DNA of 64,000 nucleotides. Origin: Alligator mississippiensis (taxonomy: Eukaryota > Chordata > Crocodylia > Alligatoridae). Positions 19,819 to 32,485 of this stretch are shown here, piece by piece; positions within the stretch are counted from its first letter, which is position 1, and each line of letters opens with the position of its first letter. The notes beneath the pieces are model-generated. The model was not told where the DNA came from. It saw only the letters and a list, made by a program, of their open reading frames with translations, and searched no databases. The stretch is taken from contig NC_081829.1 of NCBI RefSeq assembly GCF_030867095.1, positions 87,360,261-87,424,260 of the forward strand, in the 5' to 3' direction. The translations under genes were made by a program, and so were the position numbers.

Positions 19819-22800
19819 GAGGCTTACAAGATTAGGCTCTTATTCTCTTATAGGGAAGACATGACTACAGAGAATGACTAACATTTCAGTAATACATTGA
19901 GTGAAGGCTAGTAAATTTTATGTCCTATAGCTTAGCTAGAAGGATACCCTTGTTAAGATATTGCACTATGATACAGGAGATTTAGGGTCATTTCCCAGCT
20001 GAAACAAATACTTTCTATGCAACAGGTTCATTTAATCCAGTGTCTCAGTTCGGTATCTTCTCTTTGCTGCCTTTCCTTTTCCTCTCCTTTTGTCTGCCTC
20101 TACTTAACTACACGCACTCTTATTATGTGTTTGTGTGGTGTCCAGTACAATATGGCCCCATTCTGGGTTGGGTCTAAGCATATCTATACTACAAATCAAA
20201 AACAATAATAGAACTGTTTAAGCCAGAATTAAATTTCTGCAAATAAATTGTCATTAAGTATTTTTAGATAAACGTATGTTTTCATATGTGTAACATATTA
20301 TTAAAGCATAACTTTGAATACAATCTTGTGCCAAAAAAAAAAAAATTCCTTCAAAACCAGATGTCCCACCATATGGGAGTGATTTGCAGTGGATGAGATA
20401 TGCCATTCATATATAAGATAAAGGTTTTTAAAATTAAGAAAATGTGCTCTATCAGCACATTATAGTTGTGTGTATAGCTAAGTCAGCATTTTCCAGTAGT
20501 AGATTCATATAACTGAAGAGACGTATGTTATAGATGTAAAATCAGTGCTTTTAGAAGAAGGGGTGAATGGAAACGATCATTGCTTTTAAATTATACTAGT
20601 TTACTATAAGTCGTATTGAACAAATGTACCCATTCTGTCACTCTGCTCCTAAAACAGTTTAATTGGGCCTAAACCATCATAATTTTAAACCTGTTTCTTT
20701 CAGGATTAAAGTTATCATGAGTTAGCTCCACTGTGCTGGTATAGTTATCAGCTGATGTGCACTCTTAAGAATTGTAAGTCCCTGTTTCCTTCCCTTTTGA
20801 AACAGCACATGCTTGCATCTGTCAATAGCCCAAGGCTAACATTTCTGAAGACTGGCTTTTGGTTTAAAACTGGAAAAATATCAGGTCTCAGGACTGTGGA
20901 ATTACACTGCATTCTTCAAGGGGAGGAGAGTTTACAGCCCCGCACTCTATAGTGTGTTCCAGCCATGTGCCAACAGCAATCTATCACTGTTCCCTCTGGG
21001 TGTAAACTGAGAATATACAGGAGAGATTTTTTCACTCTAAATATTTTTAAAGTCCTTCTGCATACATGGACTGTGTATATATTTCAGCATATGACTTTTG
21101 CCAAAGCAATAATGAATGCAAAAATACATTTAATGCTTTGGAACAAACCAATAAAAATAACATGTCAAGATTTGGAGCCAGGAGCATGTTTTGATATAAA
21201 TTTCCATTTCCAAGAGATAATTATACTATGATATCAGTGCTCTGGTTAAATAGAATTAATACTAAGACCGGCTCCTTTATATATTACTGCATGGATTAAA
21301 ATACCACATAGTCACTGTAAAAACCATGTGGTCAGAGTATTTTCAGAACATCTTTTTCCCCTCATAAATTGATTGCTTTATATTTCCTTTTGCCAGAAGT
21401 AATCAGATCTGTTGCGCCAAATCTTCTGTGTCTCATTGTGCCTGTCTTACAAGGGAGATAAGCAAATATTGCCTTGTATTCAAACGGATGCGAAGATATA
21501 TGGGCTTGAACTAAACACTAAGCAATAAGAAGCAATGTTTTTTGTAACTTTTTTTAAATTAATAAGCAAACAGCAAGGATGAAGTCTCTAGTACTTGGAT
21601 TATGCATATACTAGGAAATTAAAACAATATTCTTGGATTTCACATTAGGTAATCAAGGCATACTCATTTTATACAAGATTATTATTTCAGTACCTTGTAC
21701 TTGGAGGCAATTAAATATTTACTGTCTCCACAGCCATTATGACTGTTCTCAATCAATTATAAGCCAGGCTTTTCCTCATGTCTGTAATAATCTCACCAGG
21801 ATGTTCTGGTTTTCTTCCTAAAACTTGGAAACTACTAGAAAAGCCACAGCTGGATAGATAGCATTACTGATATCTATTTCTATTTGGCATGTAGGGAGAG
21901 ATCACCCCCAGAGTCCATGCTGACACAGGCTCTGGCACTGATTCTGGTGCCAGGAGGATGTGGCATAAAACTTTCCTTTGCATTAGGCCAACAGAGCTAC
22001 GGATACAGCGCTATCTGGGAAGGGAGAATGGCAAGATAACAGTTCTGTTGTTTCAGTAGCTTCTGCAAGTAGACCTCCTAAGAGTTAAAGCAAGTCCTTA
22101 GTTAATAGCCACCCAACGGCAAGCTGGTAGCAGAAACACCACCTGCTACGAGTGTTTCCCTCAAAAAGGGCTTTGGTATAATATAAGTCAGTTTTTCTGA
22201 AGCTGGTATTTGATAGTAGTAATACTTCTATATGGCTGTCCCATGTTCTTGGTGTGTTTTGCAGATCCATAGAGTTTGCTGTTCGTGTTTGTGAATCCTT
22301 CCCCCGTTTACTCACCGGAGCCACCGTTGAATGTTAAGGATTTTCTGTATAGCCTCGGCTGGGAATCTCTGCTGGGGCAAAGATCTGTTTTAATTTTTAA
22401 AGAAAACCAAACAATTTCCCATTGTAAATTTAAAGCCCAATTTTGATCTTAGGCTTGTGTAACCAGGAATTGCTTTATGGGTATCATCGGACTAAACACT
22501 GGTCGAAAACTCATGTAAAGGAGATCAGGCTCTAAAACAAACATCTTAGATTTCTGCTGTGATATGTTGTTGCCTTGTATAAAGTTTTCTGAAACTTTTC
22601 ACTGAAATTTGGCCTTTGACAGAGCCATCAACCCTGGACTGCTCTGAAAGGTTTTTTTTTTCCAATATACTTCACAGTAAAACCCTTCCTGAATAGATTG
22701 TATATATAAGGCGACAAAGCAACACTGAATATATTTATTTTTCAAGAAGGAAAAATATGTAAACTTCAATCTGCAGATTCAAGGACATGAGTAACAGTAG

Positions 22801-23127
22801 GAGTCTGCCTGCAGGATGGCACAGTGGGATGGAATATGTGCTCCTACTCATATTGTGGAAACTGTCATTGGCCTCCATGGGGCAATGAAGCTCAAGGTTT
22901 GGTAGGCCCAAGGTTCGGTGTTGTACATCATTTTCATGGTCTGTATCTACAATAGTTCAAAGGAAGTTGTCAAGCCATCTATGCCCAAGATGCGTGGAAT
23001 AAATTAAATGTCACAAGTTTGTCTATTAAATTGTGTTTAAATATGGTCCAGCAGTGTCCGGTAGTGGAAAAAGAAATGTAAATTATACATGAGAACAGAA
23101 AATAAAACAAACTAATTTGATTTTGTT
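19819..23127. other. Intergenic stretch, nothing recognised
   Basis: AT-rich unique-looking DNA with an A13 run near 20335. All open frames are under 90 codons, without splice-flanked homology to anything I know. Confidence 0.6.
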
Positions 23128-23135
23128 GTCTAAAC

Positions 23136-23482
23136 CAGCATTTCTCAACCCGTGGGTCATGACCCAAAAGTGGGTCACAAGAATATATGAAAGAGTTACG
23201 AACAAACTTTAAAAATGGATCAACAAACTTTAAAAATGGATTCACCTTTAAAGCAGAAAAATGTGGGAAACCGTGACTTTTCCCTTGCAGGCTGGAGCTC
23301 TGCCAGCCTGCAAGGGGCTGCTTGGGGACCCCCATGCCCCTGCTCCACACACCCACCCCTGACCCACACACTGGGGGGGTTGGGAGCGGGGGGCAGAGGG
23401 TCAGGAGTGAGGGGCAATGGGCCAGGACTGGCCATTGATGTTTATAAGTGGGTCCTGGTACTAAAAAGGTTGAGAACCACTG
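23136..23482. mobile_element. hAT MITE (Charlie-like) with perfect 8-bp target duplication
   Basis: It begins cagcatttctcaaccc and ends aggttgagaaccactg, matching the well-known CAGTGGTTCTCAACC terminal repeat. Flanked by gtctaaac at 23128-23135 and 23483-23490. Inside is the classic 'gtgggtcatgaccc' segment, a 22-bp tandem duplication (near 23200-23240) and a GC-rich body. The frames at 23215-23493 are transposon sequence, not genes. Confidence 0.9.
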
Positions 23483-23490
23483 GTCTAAAC

Positions 23491-24739
23491 TAAATATAAA
23501 AAAAGGGCAATGTGCTTAAATGTATGGGACTACAACTTCAGCTGTTGTGAACCAGTCTAGCTCTGCTGACATCATTGTGCATGCATTCAGCTAAAGATCT
23601 AGCCATAGATTTTTGTTTGTTCACTTTGTCTATTTTAAAATCTAATCTTGGAAACCCAGGACTTGATATCCAGACTGTGGCTCTGGATGGCCAAGCTCCA
23701 TTTCTGGAGGCACATGATGCTGCCACATGTGCCACACTGCTTTTTTTAGCTGCAGCCTGCGGAGGGGAGGGGGAAGCATTTGATGGAGGGATCTCCCAGT
23801 GTCAAATTTTGGCACGGAGATGCAAATTAGCAGTGCGGTAAAAGGGTGCATGTGCACCGCTTGTGGTTTGTGGCACCTCAGACAGCTTTGAGGCGCCACA
23901 AACTGCACATGCATGCTCGTCTGGACACAACCTATCCAGTTTATTTTTTCAATGGCAGTTGGAAAGGTTGGGAAATCCTGGCTCCTGAATGCTAGGGACT
24001 TAGTGAAGCAAATAACCCCAGCATTAGTACTAAAATGGGGATATCAACATATTGATATTTTTAGTTTAATGCCTTTCTTAGGGTCAGTCTAGGTCTATGC
24101 AACTCAATGAGAGGGCTTGAGAGGATTTATTGTATGCACGCTAAAAAGATATGATCAATCTAAGTTAAGACAGTGCACTCTGATTGTACACATTAGCATG
24201 TTGTGAATTAAATGTCATGACACTGAACATCAGCAATATGTTTCTATTATATTTTACTTATGTAGTCCCAGATTGGCATCTTGGCCCATTTCATACTAAA
24301 ACTCTGGCAGTAGAAAGCTTAAATTGGCGCCTGTTCTCTAGGTAGTAAGCAGAACGATGCTGAATGTTTACCAGCGGATTCTTTTTCCTCCCTAGCACCA
24401 TCACAGACCTACCGCCTCTTGCAAATCCTGGAACCGCTATATAAAAAGTGCTGAGCATGCATATAGTACACTTTTGAAAATCAGTTGTAGGGGCCTGTGA
24501 ACAAGGAAGGGTCAAAGGTGCACCTGAGCCTAAGCAACACATTGGGTTAGCATTGTTAAGGCATGTAGGTTTTTGTAGATAATGATGCATATGGGAATGC
24601 TGTGGCTAGCATCAGGTGTAGCTATCCTGGAGTCCTTGGCCTATTTATAGCTAGATCAGCTGCGAGGAACCTTTTGGCGCACGTGTGGAAGCTTGAACTC
24701 ATGCCTCTGAAGCTACAACGAGACACTGGAACCACTGTA
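23491..24739. other. Intergenic stretch with a possible transposon remnant
   Basis: Around 23840-23935 the sequence has pairs such as gtgcatgtgcaccgc and 'gcatgctcgtctggacacaac', resembling the end of the element that begins near 63856. I could not find its other end. Nothing else is recognised. Confidence 0.35.
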
Positions 24740-24862
24740 AGGATCAAAGAATCAGAAAAGCAGGCCTGGAAGGGAGGTCCAGGCACCCTTAGGAGGTCAT
24801 CCAGTCCAAGGCAGGATATTTCCTGTCTAAAACACACTTGACAAGGATGTATAATGCTTGAA
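24740..24862 (-). mobile_element. CR1 3' tail fragment
   Basis: On the reverse strand it ends with the CR1 tail: the + strand reads gaatcagaaaagcaggcctg, then gaagggaggtcc, gaggtcatccagtccaa, then the ggcaggatatttcctgtct block. Short, degraded, 5'-truncated. Confidence 0.6.
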
Positions 24863-25140
24863 ACACCAAAAACACCATTTAACTTGCCAGGGCTCGGTAT
24901 TTCTGAGTTGGGTGCTTCACGCCTCTGCACCTCCATTTTCTGCATTAGCAAAATGGTTTACTGTTGATGCTTATCTGCTATTGTAAATTGCTGTGGGTGC
25001 TACAAATGAAAATGCCAGTTAACATCTGGATTTTATGGCTCTATTATAATTGAACTGAAATGTCTATGTTTAATTTATCATACACAGGTACCCAGTACAA
25101 TACATTCTTCAGTCTGCTAGAGCTTTACAGTTTCTAGTAT

Positions 25141-25173
25141 GAATAATATATATAAATATATATATATATATAT
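25141..25173. repeat. AT-rich microsatellite
   Basis: Alternating AT with two single-base interruptions. Confidence 0.9.
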
Positions 25174-25659
25174 CAATTACAGGAAGTAAAAATTAGAACT
25201 TTTGAAGTGAATCTCAGTTTCTGTACACCAACTACACATCTTTAACTGTCTTCTGATTTGTTATTTTTCTCAAGACTAGAGGATTTTTTTTTTTTTAAAC
25301 CTTCACGTTTATCTCTGCTTTCTTTCTCTCATCATCTTAAGGTGCTTTACCTTGCATTTAACTAAAGCTTACAACACAGCCAGTCAGTAAGAAGGTATTA
25401 TGCATAACTCTTAGGGATAGAAGTTCAAACAAACATGCAGTGTATAAAACTGATAGAAGGAAAAAGTTCACTTTAAATTCAATGTGATTGCTTGTTTTTT
25501 GCTAAAATTTCCAATATTTTAAATGGAGGACTGTTGATTGTATCCTTTTAGGAAAATGGACATGAATTAACCCACATCCAGCTGCTTAGTCTACAATGTT
25601 GTTAAAAATCCTTGATACAACTCTGGCATGCCACACATGTTGTAGTTAATGCTCTGGTT

Positions 25660-25913
25660 CAGGGATGTTCAACCTGCAGCACAAGTGCTACAAATGGCGT
25701 GGGCAGCCTCTGTGTGTAGCGTGCAGCAAATCGGGGAGGGAACAGGAAGGAGAGCAGCAGGTAGGGCGGAGAGCAGAAAGGAAGTAACGGATCAGGCGGG
25801 GAGCACGGGGAAGGAAGCAGGAAACCAGGCAGGGGGAAGGAGATCAGAGTGGCTCTTGGGGAGGGTGCGGGGGTAATTTATGGCACACTTCCCCAAACGG
25901 TTGGCCCCTATTG
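25660..25913. mobile_element. hAT-like MITE, decayed ends
   Basis: The left end cagggatgttcaacctgcag and the reverse complement of the right end (caataggggccaaccgtttg) form a Charlie-like pair. The body is GA/GC-rich. The target duplication is no longer clear. Confidence 0.5.
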
Positions 25914-28900
25914 TTCTAAGTAATACCTGGCTACTAGCATGAACAGCCTCCAAAGCGAAACTTTCTTACAGTCTCATTTGGGATTATATGTACTAAAACT
26001 ACCTAGTTCTTACCGCATTTTTTTATTGGTAGGTTTCAAAGTCGTAGCAATGAGATCTTACATTACAGAAATTACACAGTGGATCATGATTCTCTTTAAA
26101 AATCACAGACCATTTACCTTCATTCATTTCCATTTTAGTCTCAATTATTATATTGCAAAGAAGCATGTCTTCAAAAGCATCCACTCTGAGTCTCCCATTC
26201 TAAATCTGAGCCCAAGTGTACAGGCCTGCATGCCTAAAGTTAGGCTCTCAAATCCATGCTTAGGTACCTTTTCGTAAGAGCCTAGCACCCACAGCTCCTA
26301 CTGATTTCAGTGAGACATGCAGGTGCACTGATTATCAGAGGTCCCACTCCATGCTCAGCTCTGCACAGGCCCAGATTTGGCCCCACTGCTGGACTGGCCT
26401 TTTTTTTACACACTAAATATGGGATGTGGCTACGTGCTTGGTCCTGTGGGGGTGTGAGCTTTCATTCTACATCCATTGCTGAAAAACCATAAATGTCAAA
26501 ATAAATCTTTAAAAGGAGAACCTTTGCTTCTTTCACTATGTTTTTATATCCAAAGCTTTTAAAAAATGTCCTGATCTTATGTTCATTGCTGGATGGTCTC
26601 TGTCCAGCTACATCGCTATCTACTTCTGGCAGGACCTACCACTCAAAAGCTGGCCTGGAGAAATAAAGCAGAGCAAGGATTATTTAAGTAAAATCACTAT
26701 TAAAGATGACTGATTAAAAAATAGAGATAATCTCAGAAGTGAGGAGATATATTTATATATTAATGAATTAGACCTTTTAGTGCCATGGCTCTTAGTTCAA
26801 TTTGACACCTTGGACCATATCTAAAATGCATGTATTTCTACTAGGAGCTATGGCATAAGCTCCATGGTACTGGCAGTTTCTATGAAAGACAGAGGACTGG
26901 GAAGTGCAAGTGTTGAAAGCTCAGATTGTAAGAAAAAAGAGCTTTTCTTCCCTTTTTCACATCCTGCAAAACCAACCTTATGCTCTGAAAATCCAGCCAT
27001 TCTCTTGCTTTCTCAGACATCACCAAAAAGGAGAGTCCACAAGCTCAAATCTGCCTACTCTTACATCTCTGCAACCTCAAGTGTTGTCAGCAAAGACAAA
27101 ATGTTGGCCTGCACTGGGAAGAGGGCCTAACACTTATTGACTACATTGGGAACTGGAGAAAACCCTGGGTTGATGTTTCCGCTGGGCCTCAATCCAAAGC
27201 CCATTGAAAATCTCCATTGGCTGCAATGGGCATTGGACGTGGTCCACACTGAGGGAACAGGAACAGAATCAAGCTCTCTCTACCATGGCTATATTGGCTC
27301 TCAATGTTGGCACAAAGACCATGTGGTAAGATCTCGGGGCTTAGTCTGACAGATGGGAGAGTGCTGCAAAAGCATATAATATTTAATGTGGGGATTAGTT
27401 TTGTGTTAAAACTATGCTGTTGTTACTAGTCACTTTTCAGAGACTTACTCAGAGAATATTTACTGTCATTTTATAACAATTTAACATGGCTGGGGAAATT
27501 GTTTATTGAGGTGATGTAGCAAGTAAATGTTGAGGTCAAAGTGTTTGACTACAGCTAGCTGAGTCTTTTAGCTGGTAGGCAAGTAGCTGTTCTTTTCAGA
27601 AGTACTTAATGTTCTACAACATCTGGCACATCTTTGGTCTGGCTTTGACTGGAAAATGTCCCAGGGCAAAGCTCCAAATTGTGGGCTCTTAAAAGTAATA
27701 CAATGTACAGATCCTCCTCCTTTTGTCTCCCCTGAACTCCAGTGTGCGGCCCACGTGTTATTTGTATTTTATGGTTCAGGTGCCCTTATACATTGTATTA
27801 ACTCTTGCACAAAAAGAGCAATTATATTCCAAAGATATGTGCCAGTATCATGCTTTCCCCTGCCTTGGGAGGGCAGCTAAGTAGCTCTTTTGCAGCTGTC
27901 TCCAGCTATTACTTTACATGTTCCCTCCAATTTGTTTTCAGGCTGCCCTGAAAACCAAGAGATCTTTACTAGTAATGCTGTGGTTAGATCTGGTACTCAT
28001 AGGTCTGGTACAGGCCATATCAGTGCATTTGAAGAGGTGGCATAGATATAATTTGTTCATTCAATATCTTGGTGCCCCCAAACTTTGAAAGTGAAATTTT
28101 GGCCACATTTGTGTCAATGGAAAAGCTGTTGATTTCAGTGGGGCAGGAGTTCACCCCAGTATTCATGGTGAATAGGAACTGGGCATTATTTTAGGGTTAT
28201 ACCTAGGGTGGGTGCCAAGGCTTGGCTGGAACAAAACAAGTATTGATCTGCAGGAATGTAATAATTTCAGCAATTCTTACATGCTGCTGATGAGTTTCAG
28301 AAAACAGTACTTAGGTGGGGCTGGTAGAACAACTACCTACGATTAAGGTTGCACAATGTTTCCCATTACTAGACCTTGCTTTCAATTGCTTATAATTTTG
28401 CCTACATTGGAACTGTTCTGGTTGAAGCTCTCCATGCTGGCTGTCTTCCCCTGCCCAAATATTTGCTGCAAAAATGGTTCAACTATTTCCAAAAATGAAG
28501 TCACAGAAAAGATCACAGACTTTGGACTAGGTTGAAAGAAAACCTTGTAAGGCTCTCGTGTTGGAGCAAAGGCTTGGAACGTGGTGGATAGGGTTGTCCT
28601 GCTACCAGACATGTGACTTTTGCTGGTTTCACGAGGGGAAAAAAAATCAACCTGCCCCCCCCCCAAATCTGGCCAAGTTCAAATGATCTGAAATATCTCA
28701 GGTTTCACCTGCTCAGTAGAGACTTCAGTTTGCCAACAAGTATTTTCTGAAGATCCTGGCTGTACTGAGCCTGATCCAGCTTGAGGGTGCAGGGGCTGTA
28801 CTATTGTACTTCCCTGCAGCTCCCAGTTGTCGTGCTCTCTTGTGCTCTCGATACTCCTGCTGTTGGTGCCCAAACATTGTGGAAGAGGAAGCAGCCTGAC

Positions 28901-29689
28901 TCAAATTTAGAGAGTACAAGAATGAGAAGCCATGTAAGGAGGGGATGCGGGGGTTGTAACAGAAATAGTAGACTGGGACAGGGAAGTCTAGAAACAAGTC
29001 TGGGAGTGGAGTAGGAGGGACAGAGCAGATGAAGAGCAAAAGAAGAAGACTGGGATTTGGTGGGAAAGAAGACCAGGACAAGAAGCCTAATGGGTGGGGA
29101 GGATGAGACAAAACAGGACTGGTTAACAGCAGAAGGAGTCAGATTTTGGAGACTAGGAACAGGAGGACAGGATTCTACTAAAGTACGAGTAGGATGGGCC
29201 CCCGGATTCAGGAATCTCAACATTGGTCAATAAATGTCTGTGCACAGCCTGCGTGTCCCCTTCTGGTACAGAGAACAGCCTCCCATTGCTGACTGTTACA
29301 CCCTTAATTCAAGGGCCAGAGGATGGTGTAGGGGATCAAAAGGTTTCAGACTTGCCGATCCCATCCTAAGTGGTCATTAAGGTTCCACAGGATGACGTTT
29401 TCCATTCTTTTTCTGTACTTAAAAACCCCCCAAACTTAGGGAATTGCATACAGCACTAGCGCAAAAACATACGAAGCTCGCAGTCAAGCATACAAGGAGT
29501 TAGGAAATCCCGGAATTCCAGTTGTCCATGCAATCTTGATATGGCCTTTCATGTGTATCCATTATTATACTGTATTTAATTACCTGATCACATCCTAGTT
29601 TTCCTATCCTATCCCTCCCTGAAATGGCATGGACATAGAACTATTCTCTGTGGCCACAGAGGATAGGACAGGTACAATGGGCTCAAGAG
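25914..29689. other. Intergenic stretch with old dispersed motif copies
   Basis: No exon or RNA gene seen. It contains three copies of an old motif related to 'ccattgacttcaatgg' (near 26298, 27214 and 28128) and a C10 run at about 28655. Confidence 0.5.
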
Positions 29690-29890
29690 CTTTCTGATTG
29701 TTGGGGTGGTCCAGTGCTGGAACAGATTACCTAGAGCAATTGTGGAATCTCTGTCCCTGGAAATTTTCAAGAGCAGGTTAGACAGACACTTGGCTGGAGT
29801 GGTTTAGTCAGTCATTTCAGCCTTGAGCAACCGGCTGGACTAGATGTCTGTGAGGTCCCTCCCAGCTCTCCTGTGATCCTGTGATCCTTC
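29690..29890 (+). mobile_element. CR1 3' end fragment
   Basis: Typical CR1 C-terminus and tail: tggaacagattacctagagc, then ctggactagatgtctgtgag, then gtccctcccagctctcctgt, ending in two copies of an 8-bp unit (tcctgtga), the usual CR1 3' terminal microsatellite. Confidence 0.85.
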
Positions 29891-30554
29891 CTCACTCAGT
29901 ATACAGGAGAGGCAGCGTCCTGAGAATAAATCAGGGTTGGGTAGTGAAGATGCTTATTGACAGGGCATTTGTCTCGAAGGCTGAAAGATGTGTACTGAAC
30001 GAGACAGAAAACGGTAACTAGAGAAAAGATGGTTAAGTGCTGCTTTCCTGCAGTAATTAATTCCCCCTTCCATAGACTTCCCCTTCCTTGCTGCTAGGCA
30101 AGTCATTTAGACCTAGTGCATCATAGATGACCATTAATCATATGTCTGTATTTTCTGGATGCCTCATACCCACTGGAGTCTGATCTGCCGGAAGGCTGAG
30201 CACTCACATCTGCAGATGAAATCAAACCGTATGTCCATGTGCTTTGAATATATGAAGTGCTTCTAATCCAAACACCCTGAAAACCCAGTTTCTAGGCATC
30301 TCAGTTCAGACACAGCAGGATCTGTGGACACCTTGAATCTTCATCTCTCTGCCTCAGTCTCCCATCTGTGAAATGGGATTATTACTGTCCTCTCATCACA
30401 TGGGGTGGTAGGGGCAGATCCAGGGGGATGCACTGGTGCACTTGAACCCTCCTTGGATTCCTGCTCCACCCAAAGTTTAAAACCAATTGCCTGGCAGCAG
30501 CATTTCTAGCCGGGCCGTGCTGAGGGATGACGGCAACCTCACGTGGAGTTTAGA

Positions 30555-30658
30555 CTGTGGATTGTACCCCATGGCTTGGACGGGGATGATCCTGCCTCAG
30601 GCATGGGGTCGCACTAGATGACCTCTGCAGCTCCCTTCCAGCCACACTTCTCTAGGCT
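30555..30658 (+). mobile_element. CR1 3' tail fragment
   Basis: Short remnant: gggatgatcctgcctcaggc, then gcactagatgacctctgcag, then ctcccttccagcc. It lacks a clear 5' part. Confidence 0.6.
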
Positions 30659-31135
30659 CCTCCGACTCCGGGGCTCATTATCATCTACCCCAGCAGTTCC
30701 CAATCCATCATACATGCACCTCCACTGGTACGCAGACAACCTGCCAGTGTTATTATGCATTAACAGTTGTATTATAATTCCTTTGTATGACAAAAACTTG
30801 CTGATGGTATTTAAGGTTGTATCGTTTTAATTCGGGGGCGTGCAATATCAGAGTCTGGGAACGAATCCCTGCGAAACCCTTCACCCCACCGGTGTTAACG
30901 ACCCTCTCTTCTTTACAACCCTCTCGGCTTTGCTCCAGGCACCCGGCCCTTGGCTCTGCCACGCTGCTCCTGGTAACAAAGCTCCTATTCCGCAGGCCGC
31001 CAGATCCATTTTGCTTTTTCACCCACGAAGCTAGATTTGTTCTGGCCTCCTCCCGCAGGCCCCGAGCTGCTCCTAACACAGCCACTTTCTTTTTTGAACA
31101 TGAGCACGAACGACGCGTGGCCCCGGAGTCAGGGG

Positions 31136-32195
31136 CAGTGGGGAGCTCCTGCAAGCGGTCGTGGCAGTGGCAGCACGCGGGGAGCTGTTGCAGGTGGCAG
31201 TGGTGGCAGCGAGCGGGTGGCATGGCAGTGGCAGCACGCGGGGAGCTGCTGCAGGCGGTTGTGGTGGTGGTGAGCGGGTGGCATGGCAGTGGCAGCACGC
31301 GGGGAGCTGTTGCAGGTGGCAGTGGTGGCAGCGAGCGGGTGGCATGGCAGTGGCAGCACGCGGGGAGCTGTTGCGGGCGGTTGTGGTGGCAGCGAGCGGG
31401 TGGCATGGCAGTGGCAGCACGCGGGGAGCTGCTGCAGGCGGTTGTGGTGGTGGTGAGCGGGTGGCATGGCAGTGGCAGCACGCGGGGAGCTGTTGCAGGT
31501 GGCAGTGGTGGCAGCGAGCGGGTGGCATGGCAGTGGCAGCACGCGGGGAGCTGTTGCGGGCGGTTGTGGTGGTGGCGAGCGGGTGGCATGGCAGTGGCAG
31601 CACGCGGGGAGCTGTTGCGGGCGGTTGTGGTGGCAGCGAGCGGGTGGCATGGCAGTGGCAGCACGCGGGGAGCTGCTGCAGGCGGTTGTGGTGGTGGTGA
31701 GCGGGTGGCATGGCAGTGGCAGCACGCGGGGAGCTGTTGCGGGCGGTTGTGGTGGTGGCGAGCGGGTGGCATGGCAGTGGCAGCACGCGGGGAGCTGTTG
31801 CGGGCGGTTGTGGTGGTGGCGAGCGGGTGGCATGGCAGTGGCAGCACGCGGGGAGCTGTTGCGGGCGGTTGTGGTGGTGGCGAGCGGGTGGCATGGCAGT
31901 GGCAGCACGCGGGGAGCTGTTGCGGGCGGTTGTGGTGGCAGCGAGCGGGTGGCATGGCAGTGGCAGCACGCGGGGAGCTGCTGCAGGCGGTTGTGGTGGT
32001 GGTGAGCGGGTGGCATGGCAGTGGCAGCACGCGGGGAGCTGTTGCGGGCGGTTGTGGTGGTGGCGAGCGGGTGGCATGGCAGTGGCAGCACGCGGGGAGC
32101 TGTTGCGGGCGGTTGTGGTGGTGGCGAGCGGGTGGCATGGCAGTGGCAGCACGCGGGGAGCTGTTGCGGGCGGTGGCAGCGAGCGGGGATGTCCC
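31136..32195. repeat. GC-rich 61-bp minisatellite, 17 units, upstream of RGS10
   Basis: The anchor cacgcggggagctg starts at 31174 and recurs every 61 bp without one indel up to 32150 (31235, 31296, 31357 and so on), giving 17 units, the last truncated; a diverged half unit precedes at 31136. Units fall into four variants by the segment after the anchor: A (ttgcaggtggcagtggtgg), B (ctgcaggcggttg...ggtgag), C (ttgcgggcggttg...ggcagcg) and D (ttgcgggcggttg...ggtggcg). The order is A B A C B A D C B D D D C B D D plus the partial unit. It is strongly G-rich on the + strand and ends about 240 bp before the RGS10 start codon. The reverse complement of the unit has no stop codon and the + unit has one only in B, so very long open frames arise in several frames. 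These are not genes. Confidence 0.97.
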
Positions 32196-32325
32196 GCAGG
32201 CGGGGGAGGGAGGCGGCGAGCAGCGCTGACGGGTGACAGGTCGAGCCGTGCCGAGGCAGGACGCAGCGCCGCACGTGCAAGCCCTGCACCTCCCAAGGTG
32301 CAATTTTGCCCCCGCCTTGTCAGCG

Positions 32326-32364
32326 GCGAGGCGAGGCGAGGCGAGGCGGGGCGGGGCGGGGCGG
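32326..32364 (+). promoter_or_regulatory. RGS10: Pentamer repeat and tandem GC boxes, possible G-quadruplex
   Basis: Four tandem gcgag units (32326-32345) pass into three gcggg units and ggggcggggcggggcgg (32348-32364). This gives overlapping Sp1/KLF-type GC boxes about 75-90 bp before the ATG and four closely spaced G-runs on the + strand that could form a quadruplex. Confidence 0.65.
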
Positions 32365-32436
32365 TGTCGCGGGGCGGAGCGGGCCGGGCGGGCGCACAGG
32401 CGGGCGGCTCGGGGACGCGGCGGACACGGCGGCGCG

Positions 32437-32485
32437 ATGTTCACCCGCGCCGTGAGCCGGCTGAGCAGGAAGCGGCCGCCGTCAG
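32437..32485 (+). CDS. RGS10: RGS10 exon 1 (start codon)
   Basis: The ATG lies in the CpG island; the exon encodes the basic N-terminus [16 protein letters not shown], matching human [16 protein letters not shown]. The donor is cag|gtgag. The context gcgcgATGt is only fair for Kozak. No in-frame ATG precedes it with homology, so this start is chosen. Confidence 0.93.
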
